Shown: one piece after another, positions 55,561 through 64,000 of the stretch
Layout: every line of letters starts with the position of its first letter
How positions within the stretch are numbered: the first letter of the stretch is position 1
NCBI RefSeq assembly: GCF_003573695.1
Contig: NC_039359.1
Span: forward strand, 73,727,292-73,791,291
Length of the DNA: 64,000 bases
Reading direction: 5' to 3'
DNA from: Papaver somniferum
Lineage: Eukaryota; Streptophyta; Magnoliopsida; Ranunculales; Papaveraceae
Translations under genes and position numbers: made by a program
The notes under the pieces: model-generated
Told to the model about the DNA's origin: nothing
The model's input: only the letters and a program-made list of their open reading frames with translations
The model's database searches: none

Positions 55561-57228
55561 CTAGGGAGAGTAAAGAGTTGGAACGGCATAGATAGGGAGT
55601 TTCTTGTTAACAGTAAGACCAATGGCTTCAGTCATGTCAAGTTTTTCCATATTTTGACCGGCAGGAACGTCCCAATCGAACCAGTAGAGGAGATTGGCAA
55701 TGGTAAACTCGATGGACGTCGTTCCAAATGCTATGCCAGGACAACCTCTTCGTCCTGACCCGAAAGGAATGTAATGAAATTCCTGACCCTTAAAATCAAG
55801 AGGGTTGTTAATAAATCTCTCAGGACGAAACTCTTCTGGGTTGTCCCAATACTTTGTATTCCTGTGAATTGTCCATGCATTGATGTAGATAACTGTATTT
55901 GCAGGGATATCATAACCTTGTAGTTTTGTGTCCTTTGATGATAATCTTGGGACCAAAGTTGGTATAGCTGGATGTATTCGCAAAATCTCTTTGACAACAC
56001 ACTTCAAGTAGTCCATTTGAATAATGTCACTCTCTTCAATCTTAGCTTTCTTGCCAACGATTCTTCTTATCTCATCTTGGGCTTTCTTCATCACTTCAGG
56101 ATTCTTTATAAGCTCTGCCATTGTCCATTCCATTGTTGTGGCAGACGTTTCGCTTCCTCCTACAAACATATCCTGCATTTACAATGGAAGTATCACTTTT
56201 TCTGAAACAGACGAACTATATATATATAGTTTGAGAGATAGCAAGAGAGAGATTATTACCATGATTATTGCTTTGATATTATCACGACCGATGTTTGGAT
56301 TATCCTTCTGAGCAAAGATTAGAATATCTATCAAGTCTAGTTTTCTATTCGGATCACTATCCGGCGATTTATGAAGAAGAAAATGTTCATCAACAACTTT
56401 ATCCAAGAAGATATTCAAGTCTCTGCTAGTCCTACTAATCTTATGATTGAATCCAGTAAAATTGTCTAACCATTTTACAGATGGAAGGTAATCAGCAAAA
56501 CTAAATGCACCCATCAACTGCATAACTTCTCTGCACAACTCACCGAATCTGCTTTCATGAAGTCCTTCCGCGTACTTGGGACCAAGTGCGCATCTAGATA
56601 TTATCCTGTTGTTAATAGTGAGAATTATCTGACTGAGATTTATCACATTTTCAACACCAGCTACTGTTGCAGCAGCACACGTACTCGTTATCTTCTTGAC
56701 CACAGTGTCGATTTCTTCTACTCTGACATAGTTGAAAGACTGAACTCTTTTGTTGCTCAACATCTCCTGCACACAAATCCTCCGAACCTGCGTCCAGTAT
56801 TCACCGTAAGGCGCAAAACCAATGTCGATACACCCGTAAAGATAAGCTTTGGCCGCGGTGGTGAAAGGCCGATTGGCAAACACAATGTCTTGGTTTTTCA
56901 TGATCTCCGTAGCTAACTCTACAGTTGAAACTAAGACAGTCCGTGACTGTCCTAATTTCAAGAGAAGTAATGGACCGTACTTGTGTGATATCGCATCAAA
57001 CGAGCGGTGCGCTAGAGTACCTAGCTGGTGAAGGTTTCCGATGACCGGAAATGTGGGTGGAGAAGGTGGTAGATTGTAGTGACTCTTGGAAGTTCTTGAT
57101 GATGACCACCAAACTCCATGAACCTTAAAAATGAAGAAACAGAGAACTAGTACGAGAAAAGAAGAAAGGATAGAGTAGAAGTTAGAAACTTCCAGACATT
57201 GAAGGAGTTGAAGAAGTTGATGAACCAT
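55561..57228 (-). CDS. Cytochrome P450, CYP71 family
   Basis: Two exons, 57228-56260 and 56172-55561, with a GT-AG phase-0 intron of 87 bp encode 526 residues. Residues 17-35 form an N-terminal membrane anchor, and PPSPPTFPVIGN at 54-65 is the proline hinge. The I-helix oxygen motif is GGSETS (328-333), the ExxR pair is E385/R388, the PERF region is FRPERF (438-443), and the heme loop FGSGRRGCPG has the ligand Cys at 467. The intron position after the I-helix start is the conserved one for A-type CYP71-clan genes. All key residues are present, so an ER-anchored monooxygenase fed by P450 reductase is expected. The C-terminus (LTVNKKLPIYAVPT) is CYP71-like; the subfamily and substrate cannot be told from sequence alone. 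CYP71 enzymes act mostly on terpenoids, alkaloids and phenolics. Confidence 0.93.
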
Positions 57229-57990
57229 ATCTTTGCATGTGATGGTTGATGGTTTGGATTAGATTGCAAATGATGCCATTTTATAAAGCAGGTTGGAACT
57301 TGCAAAAGGCATTATAAAAATGGTTTTAGTGAACATATCAAAATGGACCTTAATTTGTCATAATTATGGAGTGTGCAGATCTATCTGTAGACACTCTTAT
57401 TCATACAACCACTTTTGAATGTGGGCACAGATCGTCTTGTGTCTAAGAGTCACATGTACCGTCCGTACTGCCCATTCAGCTCGTAACACCTGTCATATGT
57501 TGTTTACCCATAACCACCTCAATTAGTATCACTGAGTCACTGACACTAACTTTATTACAGCCAAGTGGGGAAAAATTTGAGTACAACGGGGTGTCATGGC
57601 TAAGGCAGAACGGGGTGTCTGCGAGTTGATTGGACGGTTAAAAAGGTATAAAGCTTCTTGGTACAAACGATTTGTATCGCTTTTGGATATACCCTCAAGA
57701 TTAATCCTTGATGGTAACAATTTAATCCCAGTTAAGGAAAATGCAATGATTACTTTCCCCTTTGGACCATCCAAACATATACACCTATAATCTGTCATCT
57801 CAGTGGTTTTACTTGTTTAGGGTGGCCTTTTGTTTACTTGCATAATGGCCTCTTTTCTATTTCTTAAGTAGATTTTCTTCAGAGGAGCATGTAAATTTTC
57901 TTGTCCTTGGAGGAAATGTTATGGAACGAGAACTCTTATTCATTTCAAATCGAAGGAGTCTTAATCAAAAAAGAGCAAATTAGGTGCTAT

Positions 57991-58176
57991 CAGTGGCGGA
58001 GCCAGAAAACCCTATGAAAGAGACTAAATTCTTTTCATATAGCTAGGAGAATTAAAGCTGAACATTTGGTGGACTAATCACTAATTACAAGATAAGTCGA
58101 AAGGTGATTTTATGATTTCTAATATTTTCTTTATTTTGTTTTTCTTTGGGGTAGCCACCCTGTGGCTCCGCCACTG
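57991..58176. mobile_element. hAT-like MITE
   Basis: It is 186 bp long. Its ends are CAGTGGCGGAGCCAG and GTGGCTCCGCCACTG, which are inverted repeats with one mismatch in 15. Flanks are GGTGCTAT on the left and GGAGCTAT on the right, an 8-bp duplication with one difference. An 8-bp duplication and CAGTGG ends indicate the hAT superfamily. No coding capacity. Confidence 0.92.
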
Positions 58177-58884
58177 GGAGCTATAATGAGAATATTCATA
58201 TATTCATTCAATTGAACCAGTGCTTGCCAGTGGAGATTAGGAGGCTCATCTTTTTAGAGTTTTAATTTATTCATTTAAAATTATTGGACGCGCGTCTCAA
58301 AATGATTTTATTATTTTCAAAAAAAAAAATATACTTAGGAGGCATATGTTCATCTGCCTGGGGAGAATTTTTCTTTCCAAGCAACTGAACATGAGTCTCT
58401 TAGTCTCTCCGTTTACTCTCCCATGTTCAGAAAATTACTCTTTTACCTAAATTCTCACTTGATTTGATAGTAAATGGGTGTATTTAACACTCATTTGACC
58501 TTACTCTTAGGCTGCAATAAGTGATTTAAATTTTATTTTCGGTCAACATTAAGGGAAGGTGGTAATTCTATAGATCAAATACAATTAGACTCGACTAAAA
58601 TTTTCTTTGAAAACATAGATTTCCACATGCATCGCATCTTGTATAAGTAATTCTTTCACTTGGACAAATAAAAAAGAGGATCATGGTTTAATCTTTGACG
58701 GATTGTATATATAGGACTTTAACTATTAGTAATTGGTTTGAGAATTTCTCCACTATGTTGTTCATCATTTCTTGACATTATGATATTAAAAAAAGTGATC
58801 ATTATCCTATCTTGTTAACAACCTCTAAATCGTAAATGAATACCTATAAGCCTTTTAGATTTATAAGAACCTAGTTTAGAGACC

Positions 58885-58995
58885 TCTCAGTCGGTTTCAC
58901 TGTAGTACAATGGTAAAGTCACTGGGTGATGATACATGCGACCTGATTTCTAAACTCGCCAGCTTCGAATTCTTTACCGATAAAAAAAAAGGTTT
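58885..58995 (+). repeat. tRNA-derived SINE-like sequence
   Basis: A Pol III A-box-like stretch (tgtagtacaatggtaaa, 58903) and a B-box-like stretch (agcttcgaattc, 58962) lie at the usual spacing and are followed by 'gataaaaaaaaagg', a possible A tail. Target duplications were not identified. Confidence 0.45.
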
Positions 58996-59183
58996 CTTAG
59001 AGAACTAATTATGAGGAACAATTCAAATACCAACCTTGCATGATCAACTACCTTTAAATAGATTACCCAAGACTTTATTTAGCACAAATTAAAGAAACCT
59101 TGGAGGAACTAGAACTATAATCGTTTTTGTAACATAACTACTCAGGTAACTAGGTTGGACGTCCAACTTGAGTACTTAGGATC

Positions 59184-61634
59184 TGAAAAAGAGGGGGTCT
59201 AACAACACCACCCAATATTTCGCTTAGCAATCTGTATGGACTAACTCCGAAATAGTTTATAGAGAATCAACTAGACAGTCAGACTCAATCTAGGTAAAAG
59301 TATCTCAAGGAGTTAATATCTCTCTCTTGTTTTGATTTACTCAAGCTAATAGAAATCAGCGAGTCTTTAATCAAACACAAGGAATAACTTGGATGGTACG
59401 AAAGACCAATATCCAAGGATCAATCAATGACAATCAACAACCAAACGTTGGATTATTTTGATGATCTAAACACATAACCTGTATTATTTCAATTATAAAG
59501 ATAACACAATATAATGCAGAAATTGAAATAACACAGACACCACAAATTTTTTTAACGAGGAAACCGCAAATGCAGAAAAAGCCCGGGACCTAGTACAGAT
59601 TGAACACACATTGTATTAAGCCGCTACAGACACTAGCCTACTCCAAGCTAACTTCGCACTGGATTGTAGTTGAACCCCAATCAGTCTCCCACTGATCCAA
59701 GGTACAGTTGTACTCTCTACGCCTCTGATCCCAGTAGGATACTGCGCACTTGATTCCCTTAGATGATCTCACCCACAACTAAGAGTTACTACGACCCAAA
59801 ATCGCAGGCTTTGGCAATAAACAAATCTGTCTCACACAGACAAGTCTATCAAAGGATCAATCTGTCTCTCACAGATAAACCCTAAAGGTTTTGTTCCGTC
59901 TTTTGATAATAATCAAGGTGAACAGGAACCAATTGATAATCCGGTCTTATATTCCCAAAGAACAGCTCAATCACCTCACAACAATCTTAATCGTATGGTA
60001 GCGAAACAAGATGTTGCGGAATCACAAACAATGAGACGAAGATGTTTGTGATTACTTTTTATATCTTTCCTATCGGAGATATCAATCTCAAGCCAATCAA
60101 TCTGATTGTACTCGTACGATAGAAGATGCAAGATGAGATCACACAACTACGATAAAAGTAGTATCGGTCTGGCTTCACAATCCCAATGAAGTCTTTAAGT
60201 CGTTAACCTAGTTTTAGAAGAAGAAAACCAAAGGTTAAAGGAGAATCGACTCTAGCACGCAAACTAGTATCACACGTAAGGTGTGGGGATTAGTTTTGCA
60301 CAATACTAGATGTCTCTTTTATATAGTCTTTCAAATCAGGATTTGCAATCAATGTTAGCTTAGTAACAAAGCATTCAATATTCACCGTTAGATGAAAACC
60401 TGATTTAGATTCAAGCGAATATTTATCAACCGTTAGATCGAAAACTTAGCTTGTTATACACACTTGACAATGCACTCTTCTAGGTTTGTTAACCGTATCC
60501 AAATGTATGCACTTGTTGGTTCAACAATAGTTAAGCAAATGGTTAGCCATATGAGCATTTCATATCAACCATGTTCTTCTCCACCATAACTAGTTCAAAT
60601 GACTTCAAATGAACTAGTTAGAGAGTTGTTCAATTGCAAGGAAATCATATGTACTACACAAGACACAATTGAAGCAAAGATGATTTGATTCACTTGAATT
60701 GGTTCATGTAGCCACGGTTTGCAAACTGCATTCCGTAGTCTTTTTAAGTTTAAGTTCAAAAATCATCTTCAGATATATAACCTTCTCAAGTTCACAGACT
60801 AGGTTCGCGGACTTAAGCTACCGGGCAGAGTTTACAAACTCCAGCAGAAATTCTCGGGAATGAGAACTTCGCCGGTTCGCAGACTGGGTTCGCGGACTTA
60901 GCTTCACTCAAGTAGTTTGTCAACTCCATCAGAAATTCTCGGGTTTGAGAACTTCGGCAGTTCGCGGACTGAGTTCGCTGACTTGGATTACGCCATTCTT
61001 CCGGTTCTCTTGATCAACAAAGTACACAAACTATGGTTCAAGGAATAGGACTTATACATAAATGTATTTCCACAACAATGCTTATGTCCACCATTGGTTA
61101 TGTAATCTAAACTCTCATTTCAATCATTGAAACATTCTTAGAGGACGTTATATAGTTGTTACACCATTTCTCGTCAAAGCAATTTTCAATATGATTGAAA
61201 CATATCATGACTTTCGTCACATGGTAAAGATAAACTTGATCGAAGCGAAAAGCTTACCAATACATATTTAGAGATATAGATAGGCGAGGTATACTCGGAT
61301 CGAAATAACAAATGTGGATAATCCAAGTCTATATATATAGCATACGAATTTTTGTCTCAAAGAGTAGGAGATAGAGTAGATAGACTTTTGAGTGATAGAT
61401 AAGTTCAAGTCTTCACATACCTTTTTATCGAGAAGCTCCACCGGTTCCTTGAGTAGTTCTTCTACTTGTATGATAAATCGCCATGAAGCCCTTGATCTCA
61501 ACTACACTTTGTATCCTAGTCCGAGACGTAGCTATAATAGACTATAAATCAAGACTTATAGTTTTGATCACTAACATTGACAAACATGCTTGAGATAGAA
61601 ACGCATGCGAGTTCGACCGAGCAATGCTCTAACA
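59184..61634 (-). mobile_element. Solo LTR-like element, second copy of the family
   Basis: On the minus strand the 2451-bp element starts TGTTAGAGCATTGCTCGGTC and ends CCCTCTTTTTCA, the same ends as the element at 21005-23795. Flanking 5-mers are GGATC (59179-59183) and AGATC (61635-61639), a target duplication with one difference. A TATA-like CTATATAAAAGAG lies near 60320 on the minus strand, so transcription would start mid-element as in an LTR. There are no internal genes. Both copies share the block with 'gaggaaaccgcaaatgcag' near 59560. The absence of internal retrotransposon sequence points to a solo LTR. Confidence 0.83.
60785..60990. repeat. Two-copy internal repeat with TTCGCGGACT motifs
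   Basis: Two units of roughly 90-100 bp share 'agaaattctcggg', 'gagaacttcg' and 'ttcgcggact'. They occupy the part of the LTR where the other copy carries the CCGGTTACA minisatellite. Confidence 0.75.
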
Positions 61635-61639
61635 AGATC

Positions 61640-62150
61640 TACTAGTGATCCTTCCAATTTTGAAAAAGTGTGGAACTATTAAAAAAAAATATCACCTTCT
61701 AGTGTCATGCGAAGGAAGACTTCTAGAGGCGGAGAGGCGAAAATGATATATAAAATTTGGAGATAGTAACAACTTGAATTTTCATAATAAAAGTAAATTT
61801 ATGAGAAGAAAAACTCAAGTTAATGTTATTTAAAGTGAGATAGGTATGTGGATCATCTGTAGAAATGAACTCAAGTCTCATTTATTTGAAATGAATATGA
61901 GCACAAACCTACTCACAATATGAATTAAATCTACCAAAAGAGTATCAACCACCTAAAAAAATGAGATGAGAGATAAGGCTTGAGGATTGGTGAGTCAGCT
62001 CAGTCATGACATCGAAAAAATCATTTCAAGTGGAATCGAAGTCATTTGACGTATTTAAGATCCATCTGGGTGAAGCAAAAAAAATATTAAAATCGAACAA
62101 AAAGGTCCTGAATGAATGCATTTCTGGATTCTATTAATAGATGGAATTGG
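61640..62150. other. Spacer between solo LTR and copia element
   Basis: A/T-rich sequence without recognised features; the copia 3' LTR probably starts near 62150. Confidence 0.45.
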
Positions 62151-62370
62151 GGTTCACATCACATAACATTTCAGCTCTTCTCATTAATCAAAACCATCTC
62201 ACAGAAGATATACAGACAAGAGTATTAAATATTCTTCTTAGAGACACATACAACCACACACAAAGTAACCAACATAAAGCATACACGTGGTTTGATAGGC
62301 TGGTAATACAGTTAATAACAAAAACTGACGTAAGTTGTGAGGTAAGTAGAGTGCAAGCCATTACCTCCCT

Positions 62371-62412
62371 CCACCCCCCCCACCACCCCCACCCCCACCC
62401 CACCCCCCATCT
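62371..62412 (-). other. Long G-rich polypurine tract of copia 2
   Basis: On the element strand this is about 40 nt of G runs separated by single T (GGGGGGTGGGGTGGGGG and so on), lying just after the end of the pol reading where the polypurine tract belongs. It could form G-quadruplexes. The open frames it creates are artefacts. Confidence 0.6.
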
Positions 62413-62891
62413 GAAGGTTTTTGAAGACAGAAAGACTGTAAACCTTCAGTTTGTCCTTGAGAAGCTGAAATCTTGGACCATGCAACCCCTTAGTAAATAT
62501 ATCTGCAAGACGTTGAATTATAGAGATATAAGAGATAGACAATGATTTAGCTTGAACAAGTTCTCTGACAAAGTGGAAATCCAAAGCCATATGCTTCATT
62601 TTATAGTGAAAAACTGGATTTGAAGAAAAAAAAAGTATTGCTGGTGTTGTCACATAGCAGAGTAGGTGATGTTGGAAGAAATATATACAAATACTTGAGA
62701 AGTTGGCATAACCAGACCACCTCAGCTGCAGTTTGAGAAAGTGCACGATATTCAACTTCAGTGATAAAGGAGAAACAATGGCTTTATTTTTAGCTGACCA
62801 GGAAATAGGATTATGACCAAAAAAGATGCAGAATCCACCGGTGGACACTCTAGATCATCCGGAGACCAGCCCAATCAGCATCACTATACCT
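62400..62891 (-). pseudogene. Copia 2 RNase H
   Basis: Translation includes STGGFCIFFGHNPISWSAKN, then, across frame changes, HMALDFHFVRELVQAKSLSI and QRLADIFTKGLHGPRFQLLK, the standard end of copia pol. Several frameshifts, for example around 62630-62760, disrupt it. Confidence 0.82.
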
Positions 62892-63578
62892 TTATAAAGT
62901 TGTAAGGGCCTTCGAGAAAAACAAACCATGATCTAATGTACCTTTTACATATCTGAGTATTCTCTTAGCTTCCATCATATGAGTAGTGGTAGGTCGATGC
63001 ATAAATTGGCAAACTTGATTAACTGCAAAGTTTATTTCAGACCTAGTCCATGTCAGGTACTGAAGAGCACCTACAAGAGATCTATACTCTGTAGGATTAT
63101 CCAAAACATCGTCATCATGAGAACTTACTTTAGCAGTAATGGAAGATGGAGTAGAACAAGACTTAGCTCCAACCATTTGAGTCATATCCAATAGATCCAT
63201 TGCATATTTAGTTTGACACATAAAAATACCACCATCATTTCTCTTTACTTCCAAGACAAGAAAATAGTGTAGCTGACCAAGATTCTTGAGAGGAAAGGAC
63301 TTGCATAGTGTAGATATAAGCTCATTATAGTAAGAGAGAGAAGTACCCGTGAGAAAAATATCATCCACGTATACCAGAAATACAGTGACCCTGGAACCAT
63401 ATTTCTGCACAAATAAAGATGGATCTGCAGCTGAAGCATGAAAGCCAAGAGAGAGCAAATATCTGCATAGCTTTTTATACCAAGCTCTTGGAGCTTGCTT
63501 CAATCCATATAAAGACATATGAAGTTTGGACACATAGTCAGGGTGATCAGGATCAACAAACCCTTGAGGTTGAGTCAT
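62892..63578 (-). pseudogene. Copia 2 reverse transcriptase core
   Basis: A 228-codon open reading begins MTQPQGFVDPDHPDYVSKLH, then SLYGLKQAPRAWYKKL, the catalytic VFLVYVDDIFLTG, LKNLGQLHYFLVLEVKR, and TEYRSLVGALQYLTWTR. All RT motifs from palm to connection are present. It is the least damaged retrotransposon reading in the window, but the element on both sides is broken. Confidence 0.87.
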
Positions 63579-64000
63579 ATATACCTCTTCTAGTATATCA
63601 CCATGGAAAAAAGCATTGCTTACATCAAGCTGTTGAATCTCCTAGTTAAAATGAACAACTAGAGATAATATGAGTCTAATAGTGGCTGGTTTTGCCATAG
63701 GACTAAAAGTTTCATTGTAGTCCAGAATTTCTTGTTGATAAAAACCCTTAGCAACTAGTCTTGCCTTGAACTTATCAATAAAACCATCAACATGTTGCTT
63801 GGTTCTATAGACTCATTTGAATCCAACAGTGTTATGACCAGGAGAAGGAGGTACTTTGGTCCATATACCATTTGTTTATAAAGCACCATGTTCCTGAACC
63901 ATGGCAACCTTCCATTTGGGATTTTTGATTGCTTGAGAAAAGCAAGTTGGTGTGATAGGAAATGCAACACTAAGATAAGAAGCAGGTAGAGGATATTTAG
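63579..64000 (-). pseudogene. Copia 2 reverse transcriptase, N-terminal part
   Basis: Minus-strand codons read CFSQAIKNPKWKVAMVQEH, KARLVAKGFYQQ, YNETFSPMAKPATIRLILS and LDVSNAFFHGDILEEVYM, the conserved beginning of copia RT, with at least three in-frame stops. It continues past the window edge. Confidence 0.8.

Larger units (their letters stand above)
57229..59183. other. P450 upstream region and intergenic DNA
   Basis: The first few hundred bases are the P450 promoter region; no TATA position could be assigned safely. A MITE (57991-58176) and a SINE-like stretch (58885-58995) are listed separately. The open frame at 57529-57798 (minus) has no recognisable domain and overlaps nothing conserved. 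The rest is A/T-rich without features. Confidence 0.55.
62150..64000 (-). mobile_element. Second Ty1/copia element, 3' half (cut by window end)
   Basis: Reading leftwards from the window end come the linker and RT start, a nearly intact RT with YVDDIF, RNase H, a G-rich purine tract and probable 3' LTR. Stops in the parts before and after the RT show decay. The 3' LTR is only loosely delimited (about 62370-62150); its mate would lie beyond the window. The proteins differ clearly from the copia at 27.8-51 kb, so it is another family. Confidence 0.8.

Noticed and set aside
57529..57798. 89-residue minus-strand open frame
   Set aside because: No recognisable domain, no good codon context, and an overlapping frame on the other strand is equally long. 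Not supported as a gene.
62188..62403. Open frame starting MGWGWGWWGGW
   Set aside because: It is translated G-rich polypurine tract and LTR of the copia element.

Overview
This window is nuclear DNA of a flowering plant, almost certainly a eudicot. The evidence is a 20-exon K+ efflux antiporter gene with standard GT-AG introns, a two-exon CYP71-type cytochrome P450, an SMC5-derived sequence and a dense load of plant transposable elements (Ty1/copia, Ty3/gypsy Tat, LINE, Helitron, MITEs). The composition and the long LTR-like repeats with 'gttcgcggac' motifs recall poppy (Papaver, Ranunculales). That placement is my inference and a repeat-library search would settle it.

Layout. 1-10.4 kb is mobile and repetitive DNA: a DNA transposon with 27/32-bp terminal inverted repeats carrying a decayed plant-mobile-domain (PMD) gene, then a field of short GATCAAC hairpins with a tRNA-Trp-like sequence inside it, then one of two copies of a duplicated segment. 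10.4-18.5 kb (minus strand) is the best gene here, a complete KEA4/5/6-type K+/H+ antiporter with a Stowaway MITE in one intron. 19.1-24.7 kb is a decayed LINE (minus) split by a 2.8 kb LTR-like element exactly between the RT motifs QGNP and LSxYLF. 26.4-27.4 kb holds a fragment of an SMC5 5' end and a FAR1-related (FRS) fragment broken by a Tourist-like MITE.

27.8-51.07 kb is one nested complex. An old copia element (LTRs at 27809 and 51068, 5-bp duplication GTATA on both sides) has a Helitron of 4.87 kb (46114-50983) inside its 5' LTR and a Tat-type gypsy mosaic (about 28.76-42.57 kb) inside its reverse transcriptase. The gypsy part carries an antisense spliced ORF and two tandem arrays, and one array is itself interrupted by a fragment of the same LTR family seen at 21-23.8 kb.

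52.0-55.3 kb is a recognisable but broken SMC5 copy (stop codon in the P-loop, retrotransposon remnant, frameshift, second stop). It is tail-to-tail with an intact CYP71-family P450 (55.56-57.23 kb, minus). 57.2-62.1 kb is intergenic, with a hAT-like MITE and a second, solo copy of the LTR family (59184-61634). 62.1-64 kb is the 3' half of another copia element running off the window.

Only the antiporter and the P450 look like functional host protein genes. Everything else is mobile DNA or gene debris. The most informative content is the nesting: several insertions can be resolved to the base because their targets are themselves recognisable elements.
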